From JANXXV01 sp038230275 (GTDB lineage: Bacteria > Acidobacteriota > Terriglobia > Bryobacterales > Bryobacteraceae), in the NCBI GenBank assembly GCA_038230275.1, contig JBBRNO010000109.1, positions 1 to 22,636 on the forward strand: a stretch of DNA of 22,636 nt, given 5' to 3'. The notes under the pieces were generated by a model that made no database searches, was not told the origin of the DNA, and saw nothing but the letters and a program-made list of their open reading frames with translations. The position numbers and the translations under genes are program-made. How positions within the stretch are numbered: position 1 is the stretch's first letter; the number at the start of each line of letters is the position of its first letter. This document shows positions 1 to 6,744 of this stretch, piece after piece.

Positions 1-669
1 ACCGAGACAAAGAAGCTGCTGGACGGCAAGAATGACCGCGAGACGTATCTCGCCTTGGCGCAGATTTACGACAAGTCGAAGAACTTCCCGGACATGGCGA
101 GGGCGATTGATGCGGCCGACAAGCTGTCCGACGCTAAGGAAGACAAAGAAGCTATCGCTTTCACCCGCGGCGCAATGTACGAAAAGATGAAGAAGTACGA
201 CCTGGCCGAAACCGAATTCAAGAAGGTGCTCGCAGTGAATCCGGCGAACGCCTCCGCGTTGAACTACCTGGGCTACATGCTGGCCGACCGCAATGTCCGG
301 CTGCAGGAAGCGCAACAGTTGATCAGCAAGGCGCTGGAATCGGACCCCAACAACGGCGCCTACCTGGACAGCCTGGGTTGGGTCTACTACCGCATGGATA
401 AGCTGTCCGAGGCCGAGACCACATTGCGCCATGCCGTGGAACGCTATTCCAAGGACCCCACCGTGCACGATCACCTGGGTGACGTTCTCTTCAAGCAGGG
501 AAAGCTGAAGGAAGCAATCGCACAGTGGCAGTCCTCATTGAAGGAATTCGAAAGCACGCCGGCAGCTGAGCTGGATCCTGCCGATGTGGCCAAAGTGCAG
601 AAGAAGCTCGAAGGCGCAAGAGTCCGCTTGGCGAAAGAGCCATCGGGCGGCGCAGCCAAACAGCAGTAA
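1..669 (+). CDS. TPR-repeat protein, 5'-truncated at window edge
   Basis: The reading frame is open from base 1, so the start lies upstream and only the C-terminal 222 residues are visible. They are tetratricopeptide repeats: helix pairs with the usual Gly/Ala/Tyr/Pro spacing, for example around YDLAETEFKKVLAVNPAN, ALNYLGYMLADRN, YLDSLGWVYYRMDKLSEAE and VHDHLGDVLFKQGKLKEAI, four or more repeats in all. The last 45 residues are charged, helical and probably outside the repeats. TPR proteins are protein-protein scaffolds; a long TPR protein of this sort in acidobacteria is often secreted or periplasmic, but the N-terminus that would show this is missing. The stop is 24 bases before groES, so the two may share a transcript. 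The family call is firm; a specific role cannot be given. Confidence 0.9.
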   Translation, partial: TETKKLLDGKNDRETYLALAQIYDKSKNFPDMARAIDAADKLSDAKEDKEAIAFTRGAMYEKMKKYDLAETEFKKVLAVNPANASALNYLGYMLADRNVRLQEAQQLISKALESDPNNGAYLDSLGWVYYRMDKLSEAETTLRHAVERYSKDPTVHDHLGDVLFKQGKLKEAIAQWQSSLKEFESTPAAELDPADVAKVQKKLEGARVRLAKEPSGGAAKQQ

Positions 670-693
670 CTTGAAACGACGAAGGAAAAAACT

Positions 694-981
694 ATGGACA
701 TCCGCCCGTTGCACGACCGCGTGTTTGTGAAGCGCCTGGAAGAATCGGAATCGAAGGTGGGCAGCATCATCATCCCCGACTCGGCCAAAGAAAAGCCCCA
801 GCAAGCCGACGTAATTTGCGTGGGGGAGGGCAAGCTGCTTGAATCTGGAGCCCGCGCGTCCATGGACGTTAAGGCTGGGGATCGCATCCTGTTCGGTAAG
901 TATTCCGGAGCCGAGATCAAGGTGGGCGGTGACGACTACCTGATTCTTCGCGAAGATGAAATTCTGGCCGTAATGGAATAA
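694..981 (+). CDS. groES: Co-chaperonin GroES (Hsp10)
   Basis: The 95-residue product has the full length of Hsp10. It starts MDIRPLHDRVFVKR, the conserved first strand, and has the mobile loop at about residues 20-32 with the hydrophobic tripeptide III followed by Pro, the part that docks on GroEL. The conserved DRILFGKYSGAEIKVGGDDY block and a terminal EDEILAV strand follow. In the family, a heptamer of GroES caps the GroEL ring and closes the folding chamber in the cytoplasm. A good Shine-Dalgarno (AAGGA, 682-686) lies 7 bases before the ATG. The gene follows a TPR gene, and groEL is not downstream: the next gene is a Skp-like chaperone. This is therefore an orphan groES, at least in this window. 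The mobile loop reads VGSIII where GGIVL is common, a mild change. Confidence 0.96.
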   Translation: MDIRPLHDRVFVKRLEESESKVGSIIIPDSAKEKPQQADVICVGEGKLLESGARASMDVKAGDRILFGKYSGAEIKVGGDDYLILREDEILAVME

Positions 982-1075
982 CCTGTACACCAGCCACCTC
1001 CGTACGGCGTCCAAACGCTCTGTTAAGCTAGACTAAACTGTAATTTTCACTCAGGAATCAGGAGTCACTGGAACT

Positions 1076-1576
1076 ATGCTTCGAATCAGCTTGTTGTTGC
1101 TCGCGTCTCTCGCCGCCGCGTCCGCTCAGACGAAAGTCGGGATTGTCAATGTACAGAACGCGATTCTGGATACAGCGGAAATCAAGAAGGCCCAACTGGA
1201 GTTGGAGGGGCGCTACAAGCCACGGCAACAGAAGGTAGAGACGCTGCAGCGGGAACTGGCCGACCTGCAGAATAAGTTACAGACGATGGCAGGAAAGTTG
1301 ACTCCGCAGGCCGAGCAGGAAATGCAGGTCAGCGGCCAGAAGAAGCAGCGCGAACTGCAACGGCTGACCGAAGATTTACAGGCTGATGTGGACCGTGAAC
1401 GGAACGAGATTCTGTCCAAGTCCGGCACCCGGATGCAGGAAGTGGTGAAAAAGCTGGCGGAAGAAAAAGGGCTCGACGTCATCATGGACGTAGCCAGCAC
1501 ACTGTACTTTAAGCCAACAATGGAGATCACCAAGGACGCAGTGGCCGCCTACGATAAGGCGTATCCCGCCAAGTAG
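1076..1576 (+). CDS. OmpH/Skp family periplasmic chaperone
   Basis: This 166-residue protein has an N-terminal signal peptide (MLRISLLLLASLAAASA), then the family opening strand TKVGIVNVQNAI. A long charged heptad region at about residues 38-120 is predicted to form the coiled-coil arms. The C-terminal strand (GLDVIMDVASTLYFKP) completes the small beta body, as in Skp. Skp trimers hold unfolded outer-membrane proteins in the periplasm. Length and domain order fit the family. The Shine-Dalgarno is AGGAG at 1060-1064. It lies 94 bases after groES and 26 bases before the next gene. In many genomes skp sits next to bamA or lpx genes; here neither is seen, so the exact client set is unknown. Assignment to the OmpH family is secure; the gene name skp is not certain. 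Confidence 0.88.
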   Translation: MLRISLLLLASLAAASAQTKVGIVNVQNAILDTAEIKKAQLELEGRYKPRQQKVETLQRELADLQNKLQTMAGKLTPQAEQEMQVSGQKKQRELQRLTEDLQADVDRERNEILSKSGTRMQEVVKKLAEEKGLDVIMDVASTLYFKPTMEITKDAVAAYDKAYPAK

Positions 1577-1602
1577 TGCGGCAGCCGCTGTAGAATGAGG
1601 GC

Positions 1603-2055
1603 ATGGCAGGTTACCTGGAAGGTTACGGCGCGGGAGAAGCAAGCCGGGAAAAAACCATCCGCTGGATCATCCTTTCGGTTGTGCTGCTCGCCATCGCCGC
1701 TGTTGCCGGTTACTTCCAGTTCCGGAATTACCGCGAAGAAAAACAGATCGCCATCTTTCTTGAACAGCTGAAGCGGCAGGACTACAAGGCTGCCTATGCA
1801 CTGTGGGGGTGCACCGACGCGCATCCCTGCCCGCAGTATGCGTTCAACAAATTCCTGGAAGACTGGGGCCCCAAGAGCCCTCACGCAAACATCGCGTCGG
1901 CGAAGCTGGCCAAAACGAAGTCCTGCGACACGGGAATCATTCAGTTCGTCGAATTCCCAGGGCAGGACGATGTGCAACTCTGGGTAGAGCGGCGCGACAA
2001 GGTACTGGGATTTGCTCCCTGGCCGCTTTGCAATCCGCGCATGCAAGTTCCCTGA
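1603..2055 (+). CDS. Single-pass membrane protein of unknown function
   Basis: I do not recognise a family. The 150-residue product has a short charged cytoplasmic N-terminus (1-19), one transmembrane helix at about 20-40 (WIILSVVLLAIAAVAGYF), a charged helix (41-63), then a soluble region with four cysteines at 70, 76, 108 and 143 that could form disulfides if exported. The pattern of a helix ending in QDYKAAYALW followed by a small alpha/beta region resembles NTF2-like or DUF4878-type domains, but this is only a resemblance. The stop codon overlaps the next start (TGATG at 2053-2057), so translational coupling with the hydrolase gene is likely. A -10-like hexamer TAGAAT (1591-1596) ends six bases before the ATG, and no well-placed Shine-Dalgarno is present. 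Confidence 0.75.
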   Translation: MAGYLEGYGAGEASREKTIRWIILSVVLLAIAAVAGYFQFRNYREEKQIAIFLEQLKRQDYKAAYALWGCTDAHPCPQYAFNKFLEDWGPKSPHANIASAKLAKTKSCDTGIIQFVEFPGQDDVQLWVERRDKVLGFAPWPLCNPRMQVP

Positions 2056-2882
2056 TGACTTCTATGCTCGCTCGTCTATCGGTCATACTGATGTTCTGCG
2101 CGCTTGCCCAGGCTGAGTTGCGCAAGGACATCGAATATGCAAAGGCCGGCGAAGTGCCGTTGACCTTCGACGTCAGCGTGCCGGAGGGCCCCGGTCCGTT
2201 TCCTACGGCAATTCTGGTTCACGGCGGCGGATTTGTGCGCGGCGATAAGCAAATGTACGTGCCGCCTTTGTTCCCCGTACTCACCAAAGCCAACTTCACC
2301 TGGTTCACCATCAATTACCGGCTGGCGCCGCAGTATAAGTTTCCAGCGGCAACCGACGATGTGGAACGCGCCATTCAATTCGTCCGCGGCCACGCCCGGC
2401 AGTACAAAGTGGATGTGAACCGGATTGCCTTGATCGGCGAATCCTCCGGCGGGCAGATGGCGGCCTATGTCGGCGCGCAGAACAAGCCGGCATCGCAGGT
2501 GGCTGCGGTGGTGGCGCTTTACGGCATCCACGACTTTGTTTCACGGGTGGTGTCGCAGGGTAAATTGCTGGACACTTCGCAGGCCTATCTTGGCGTCAAG
2601 GAACTGGATGCGGAGACGGCGCAAATCCTGATCAAAGCCTCCGCGGTCTCTTATGTAAGAAAGGGGATGCCGCCGTTTCTATTGATCCACGGGACGAGGG
2701 ATCAGCAAGTCCCATATGAGCAGTCGGTAGAGATGTGCGCCAAGATGCGGCTGGCCGGCGCATCTTGTGATTTGTATACCGTGCGCGAAGGCGGGCACGG
2801 CATGGGAGGATGGGATCGGACGCCCGAACTCCAAGGCTATAAGCAGTACATGATCGACTGGTTGAAGAAGACTTTGAACTGA
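2055..2882 (+). CDS. Secreted alpha/beta-hydrolase (BD-FAE/HSL-like esterase)
   Basis: From the ATG that overlaps the previous stop codon, the product has 275 residues. A second ATG at 2064 would remove three residues and is an equally good start for the signal peptide (MLARLSVILMFCALAQA). The fold is shown by the oxyanion motif HGGG at 56-59, the nucleophile elbow GESSGG with Ser130, Asp216 in GTRDQQVP and His248 in GGHGM, so the full catalytic triad is present. The family cleaves carboxyl esters, often acetyl or feruloyl esters on plant polysaccharides or small acyl esters; the substrate here is not known. The open frame continues far upstream inside the preceding gene, but that part is a frame shadow. 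The next gene starts one base after the stop, so these genes appear to be co-transcribed. Confidence 0.9.
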   Translation: MTSMLARLSVILMFCALAQAELRKDIEYAKAGEVPLTFDVSVPEGPGPFPTAILVHGGGFVRGDKQMYVPPLFPVLTKANFTWFTINYRLAPQYKFPAATDDVERAIQFVRGHARQYKVDVNRIALIGESSGGQMAAYVGAQNKPASQVAAVVALYGIHDFVSRVVSQGKLLDTSQAYLGVKELDAETAQILIKASAVSYVRKGMPPFLLIHGTRDQQVPYEQSVEMCAKMRLAGASCDLYTVREGGHGMGGWDRTPELQGYKQYMIDWLKKTLN

Positions 2883-2883
2883 T

Positions 2884-3768
2884 ATGCGATATCCATTGAT
2901 TACGATTCTTGTTCTGGCCGCCTCCAGCCTCTGGGCGCAAGCGCCGCCGGCCGCAATGCCGGATTGGGCCGCAGCCACCACGCTGCCGCAGGTGGATTTC
3001 ACCGGGCTGACGCCCAAGCAAAAAGCCGCCGCGCTGAAAAGTCTGCACGTAGAGAACTGCGTCTGCGGGTGCAACATGAAATTGGCCCAGTGCCGCGTGC
3101 TCGATCCGGCCTGTGGCGATAGCAAGGCCCTTTCCGCCATGGTGGTGGAAGGGGTGAAAGGCGGCAAGACGGGGGATCAAATTCACGACGCGCTGATCAA
3201 TTCCGGCTTCGCCAAGGCACGGGCGGCCGCGAACAAGATACTCAGCGATCCGGTCAAGATCGCAACCAACGGTTCCCCTTTCAAGGGACCGGAGAAGGCC
3301 AAGATTACCCTGGTGGAGTTTTCAGATTTCCAGTGCCCCTACTGCTCACGGGCCATTGCCGAGGTGGAGAATATTCTGCGGGCGTATCCAAAAGACATCA
3401 AGTTGGTGTTCAAGCAATTCCCGCTGGAGATCCATTCCGAAGCGCAACTGGCAGCCGAGGCCTCCCTGGCGGCGAACGCTCAGGGCAAGTTCTGGCCCAT
3501 GCACGATAAACTGTTCGCCAATTTCCGCAAGCTCTCGCGCGACAACATCTTCCTGTGGGCCAAGGAATCCGGGCTCGATATGGAGAAGTTCCGAGTGGAC
3601 TTACAGTCGGGCAAGTTCAGGCCGGTTGTGGAGAAGGATGTCAAAGATGGCTTCGAAGCTGGCGTCCAGGGGACGCCGGCGTTCTTCATCAATGGTCAAC
3701 GCTACAACGGACTGCTTGAGCTGGCTTCCGTGAAAGAGATTCTGGACGCGGAACTGAAGAAGAAGTAA
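2884..3768 (+). CDS. DsbA-like thioredoxin-fold protein with N-terminal Cys cluster
   Basis: The product has 294 residues and a signal peptide (about 1-19). Residues 135-294 form a DsbA/thioredoxin_4 domain: strand ITLVEFSDFQ, redox motif CPYC at 151-154, and the cis-proline loop GTPAFF with Thr264-Pro265. Such proteins exchange disulfides in the periplasm. Before this domain is a helical module (about 40-122) with five cysteines at 59, 61, 63, 70 and 77 in the pattern CxCxC-x6-C-x6-C. This resembles cysteine-rich segments of CcmH-like or PCYCGC-type proteins and could bind a metal or be the redox partner of the CPYC site. It starts one base after the hydrolase stop and ends 7 bases from the oppositely oriented multihaem cytochrome gene. 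A role in cytochrome c or envelope thiol handling is possible but only inferred from position. Confidence 0.9.
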   Translation: MRYPLITILVLAASSLWAQAPPAAMPDWAAATTLPQVDFTGLTPKQKAAALKSLHVENCVCGCNMKLAQCRVLDPACGDSKALSAMVVEGVKGGKTGDQIHDALINSGFAKARAAANKILSDPVKIATNGSPFKGPEKAKITLVEFSDFQCPYCSRAIAEVENILRAYPKDIKLVFKQFPLEIHSEAQLAAEASLAANAQGKFWPMHDKLFANFRKLSRDNIFLWAKESGLDMEKFRVDLQSGKFRPVVEKDVKDGFEAGVQGTPAFFINGQRYNGLLELASVKEILDAELKKK

Positions 3769-3775
3769 TCTCGCG

Positions 3776-4408
3776 CTAGTGGCAGCCGCGACAGGTGAAC
3801 TTTCTGCCGTGGCACACCGCGCAGCTTTGTCTGTCCATGTTTGCCTTTCCGGATGCATGAAAGTCCAGCCACTGGACGTCATGACTGGCAGGCATCAGAT
3901 TGAAGCTCTTGGCATGACAGGCCGCGCAACTGAACGGCGGATCGATCTTTTCAATCTTCACGTGGCACACCAAACAATCCGCCATCTTCGGAAACGCGGC
4001 ATCGGTGACTGCTTCCGATTCGGGAAGTCCACGATGGCAGGCTTCGCAAGCGTTTTTCGAATTGAGCGAACTCCGCAGGCTGCCGGGTGGGGAAAGATAC
4101 TCCTTCGAATCGATGGCGGCGGCCAGGAAAGGCGCGATATTGCCCATCCGCAGATGCTGGCGGTGATTGAATTTCGCTAATTTGGAAGCCCGCGGCTCTT
4201 TGATGGGCCGTCCGTCTTTGTGGCAGTTAAGGCACACCGCGGCAGATGGAAGATTGTTGTCCTCCACCTTCGTGCTGGCCGGGGCAGACGTGTGGCAGCT
4301 GATGCACTGCAGCCCCAACTGCAAGTGCAGTTTATGTGAGAACGGCGCTACCGGCGCCGCCTGAGACAGCAGCAGAAATGCGGCTATCGCTTGTAGGAGA
4401 TGCGCCAA
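3776..4408 (-). CDS. Seven-haem cytochrome c
   Basis: The 210-residue product carries seven CxxCH haem-binding motifs at 35-39, 59-63, 121-125, 145-149, 161-165, 196-200 and 206-210; the last histidine is the C-terminal residue. Extra histidines in SHKLH (24-28) and NHRQH (81-85) are good candidates for distal axial ligands, as in class III/cytochrome c7-type proteins. An N-terminal signal peptide (AHLLQAIAAFLLLSQA) places it in the periplasm. The chosen ATG lies inside the end of the upstream dehydrogenase gene (25-base overlap), which keeps the signal peptide intact. The coupling to a PQQ-type dehydrogenase suggests that it accepts electrons from sugar oxidation, though iron or extracellular electron transfer cannot be excluded. 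Haem count is read directly; the partner is inferred. Confidence 0.93.
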   Translation of the reverse strand: MAHLLQAIAAFLLLSQAAPVAPFSHKLHLQLGLQCISCHTSAPASTKVEDNNLPSAAVCLNCHKDGRPIKEPRASKLAKFNHRQHLRMGNIAPFLAAAIDSKEYLSPPGSLRSSLNSKNACEACHRGLPESEAVTDAAFPKMADCLVCHVKIEKIDPPFSCAACHAKSFNLMPASHDVQWLDFHASGKANMDRQSCAVCHGRKFTCRGCH

Positions 4409-5577
4409 ATCTTGTTGCCGCCGTCGTCGCTAACTAACAGGCTGCCGTCCGCCATTTGGAACACGCCGGTTGGCCGTCCCCATACTTCCGCTTTGTCGGG
4501 TCCCACCATCCAGCCTTTCAGAAACTCCTGCGGCGGAGCGGTCGGCTTGCCATTTGCGAACGGCACGAACGCTACCGCCTGGCCCACGCGGCTCGCGCGG
4601 TTCCAGGACCCGTGGAAGGCCAGGAACGCCCCGCCCTGGTATTCTTTCGGGAACATCTTGCCTGTATAGAAGGTCCAGTCGATCACGGCGACGTGCGCAC
4701 CCAGCGAGACATCGGGCGTAATCGTCTTAGCAACCAGTTCCGGCTGCTGCCCTTTGTTACGCGGGTCTTCGTTCGGGCCGAAGTAGGCGAAGGGCCAGCC
4801 GTAGAAGCCACCCTGCTGCACGTGGGTAAAGTAGTCGGGTACCAGATCGTCACCCAGCGCGTCCCGCTCTTGAATGGAGGCCCAAAGTTGATCCGTTCCA
4901 GGCATGAAGTGAATCGAGGTCGGGTTGCGCGTTCCCGATGCAAAGGTCTCATATCCGCTGCCATCCAGATTGTAGCGATTGATCGCCGCCCGCTGCTTGG
5001 GCTCGCCTGGTGAGACGTTCGATGCCGAGCCAACACCGACATAGAGCTTCTTCGCCTTCGGATCAATGGCCAGGCTGCGAGTCCAGTGTCCCTTATTCAA
5101 ACCGGTCAAGGACACCACTTCTTCGCCCTTTCCCACGGTCATCGCCTTGGCATCGTATTTGTAGCGTTTGATAGAGGAAGACTCGCCGACGTACAGCCAG
5201 TCCTGATACCAAGCCAAACCGTACGGCCTTTCCAGTCCGGAGATCAGCTTCTTGCGTGCGCCCGCATCCAGAGCTTTTCCTTTGATCGCGATGATGCTGA
5301 CGCCGCCGTTCTCAATGCTCTCGGTGAGCAGAATCTCGCCGTTGGGTCCATAAATCATCACCCGCGGAGTCTGGAAGCCGCTGGCGTATTCCTCCACCGT
5401 GAATCCGGCGGGAACCTGTAATTGGGCACCCTCCGGGCGTCCGACCACATGAGGCCGATTGTTGGCCGAAGGGGTGGCGAACGGCGGAGGCAGCTTGGCT
5501 GCCATCTGCTGAAAGGCCAGTGCATTGCCCCCGGCGGCGAAGGCAGTTACCAGGAATAGAAGAGTGTTGGTTTTCAT
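4384..5577 (-). CDS. PQQ-dependent sugar (sorbosone/glucose-type) dehydrogenase
   Basis: The protein has 397 residues from the ATG at 5577. That start has a clear AAGGA Shine-Dalgarno and a signal peptide directly behind it (KTNTLLFLVTAFAAGGNALA); a longer open frame exists but adds a non-signal leader. The body is a six-bladed beta propeller of the GSDH/sorbosone dehydrogenase family, with repeated blade motifs such as HWTRSLAIDPKAKKLYVGVG (164-183), SGTRNPTSIHFMPG, WPFAYFG, FHGSWNR (321-327) and the closing GRPTGVFQMADGSLLVSDDG. Family members bind PQQ and calcium and oxidise aldoses or sorbosone in the periplasm. It is the first gene of a two-gene unit with the seven-haem cytochrome, whose start overlaps its end. 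No pqq biosynthesis gene is in the window, so cofactor supply is elsewhere. Exact substrate unknown. Confidence 0.88.
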   Translation of the reverse strand: MKTNTLLFLVTAFAAGGNALAFQQMAAKLPPPFATPSANNRPHVVGRPEGAQLQVPAGFTVEEYASGFQTPRVMIYGPNGEILLTESIENGGVSIIAIKGKALDAGARKKLISGLERPYGLAWYQDWLYVGESSSIKRYKYDAKAMTVGKGEEVVSLTGLNKGHWTRSLAIDPKAKKLYVGVGSASNVSPGEPKQRAAINRYNLDGSGYETFASGTRNPTSIHFMPGTDQLWASIQERDALGDDLVPDYFTHVQQGGFYGWPFAYFGPNEDPRNKGQQPELVAKTITPDVSLGAHVAVIDWTFYTGKMFPKEYQGGAFLAFHGSWNRASRVGQAVAFVPFANGKPTAPPQEFLKGWMVGPDKAEVWGRPTGVFQMADGSLLVSDDGGNKIWRISYKR

Positions 5578-5581
5578 CGAA

Positions 5582-5588
5582 TTTCCTT
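5582..5588 (-). promoter_or_regulatory. Shine-Dalgarno of the sugar dehydrogenase
   Basis: AAGGAAA on the minus strand lies with its AGGA core six bases before the ATG at 5577. It decides between this start and an upstream open extension to 5646, which has no such site and would hide the signal peptide. Confidence 0.75.
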
Positions 5589-5662
5589 GACTCTTAATAG
5601 TGTACAAGCAACGCGTTGAAACCATTCGCATCTTATAACGTCCCATCGAATAGTCGCTTCAC

Positions 5663-5669
5663 GAGGAGG
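5663..5669 (+). promoter_or_regulatory. Shine-Dalgarno of the radical SAM gene
   Basis: GAGGAGG lies eight bases before a TTG codon at 5678. It is the strongest ribosome site in the window and is the reason for accepting a TTG start there. Confidence 0.8.
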
Positions 5670-5677
5670 CTATCCGT

Positions 5678-6733
5678 TTGAAACCCACACAATGGCTGGC
5701 GGCCTGGGGCACCATTTTGAAAGGGCACGCGCCAATGTTGTCCATCGAGATTACCAGGGAGTGTCCGCTCAGCTGTCCCGGATGTTACGCCTACGGTGAC
5801 GACCATCTGGGCGGCGTAACAACGCTCTCCGAATTAAGAGACTTCCGCGGCGACGAACTCGTTTCCGGCGTGATCGGTCTGGTTGAGAAGCATAAGCCGC
5901 TGCACGTTTCGCTGGTGGGCGGCGAGCCGTTAGTGCGGCATAAAGAACTGTCGCGGATTCTTCCCGTGCTCAGCCAGATGGGGAAGTTCACCATGGTGGT
6001 CACCAGCGCCGTGATCCCCATCCCAAAAGATTGGGTAGGGCTGGACCGCTTGACGGTGGCGGTATCGGTAGACGGTCTGCCGCCGGAGCATGATGTGCGG
6101 CGTAAGCCCGCCACCTATGAACGGATCCTACGCAATACGGAAGGCCGCCGCGTAAATATCCATACCACCATCACGCAGCAGATGCTGAATCGTGCCGGCT
6201 ATCTGGACGAGTTTGTCGGTTTCTGGAGCGAGCGTCGCGAAGTCGATCGATTCTGGGTTAGCCTCTACACGCCGCAGGTTGGCGAAGTGAGCGCGGAGCG
6301 AATTACAGCGGAAAGCCGCGCCGCGTTGGCGCGCATGCTTCCTGAGCTGAAGAAGAAGTTTCCCAAGCTGCTGATGACCGAGGGATTCGCGCAGGCGTTT
6401 CTGGCCCCGCCCCAGAACCCGGCGGAATGTACCTTCGCCAAAATGTCGGTTAACTATTCGGCCGACCTTAGCACGCGCGTGGAGCCTTGCATCTTCGGCG
6501 GTGAGCCGGACTGCGGCACTTGCGGATGCGCCGTCAGCGCGGGCTTCCACTGGGCAGGCAATCATAAGATCGCCGGACCGCTGAGCGTGAAGCACCTGGT
6601 GAATGCGTCCATCGCCATTGGAACCACGGTGAACCGGATGCGAACCCGGAGTGGTGGCGATACACGTTGGCACGGCACGCCGCCGCGGCCTAACCGGAAG
6701 CTGACGCAGATTTCCGCCGTGACGGATCGGTAG
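5678..6733 (+). CDS. Radical SAM protein with C-terminal SPASM-like Cys cluster
   Basis: The 351-residue product starts at a TTG with a strong GAGGAGG site. It carries the radical SAM signature CPLSCPGC (Cys29, Cys33, Cys36), which binds the 4Fe-4S cluster that cleaves S-adenosylmethionine, and the GGEP motif at 81-84 that contacts SAM. A TIM-barrel part follows to about 235. The C-terminal part has five cysteines at 251, 271, 279, 282 and 284, an arrangement like the SPASM/twitch domains that hold auxiliary iron-sulfur clusters. SPASM proteins often modify peptides or act in cofactor synthesis, but no short precursor gene is seen beside it. The last 50 residues are basic and poorly structured. 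It is 11 bases upstream of an M23 peptidase gene and divergent from the dehydrogenase. Substrate unknown. Confidence 0.88.
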   Translation: MKPTQWLAAWGTILKGHAPMLSIEITRECPLSCPGCYAYGDDHLGGVTTLSELRDFRGDELVSGVIGLVEKHKPLHVSLVGGEPLVRHKELSRILPVLSQMGKFTMVVTSAVIPIPKDWVGLDRLTVAVSVDGLPPEHDVRRKPATYERILRNTEGRRVNIHTTITQQMLNRAGYLDEFVGFWSERREVDRFWVSLYTPQVGEVSAERITAESRAALARMLPELKKKFPKLLMTEGFAQAFLAPPQNPAECTFAKMSVNYSADLSTRVEPCIFGGEPDCGTCGCAVSAGFHWAGNHKIAGPLSVKHLVNASIAIGTTVNRMRTRSGGDTRWHGTPPRPNRKLTQISAVTDR

Positions 6734-6744
6734 ACTAGGGTTAG

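Noticed and set aside
1578..1588. GCGGCAGCCGC palindrome after the Skp-like gene as a terminator
   Set aside because: The loop would be one base and there is no T-run; a real hairpin cannot form well.
5594..5621. TTTCAA-16-TATTAA as promoter of the sugar dehydrogenase gene
   Set aside because: Transcription would start inside the Shine-Dalgarno, which contradicts use of that site.
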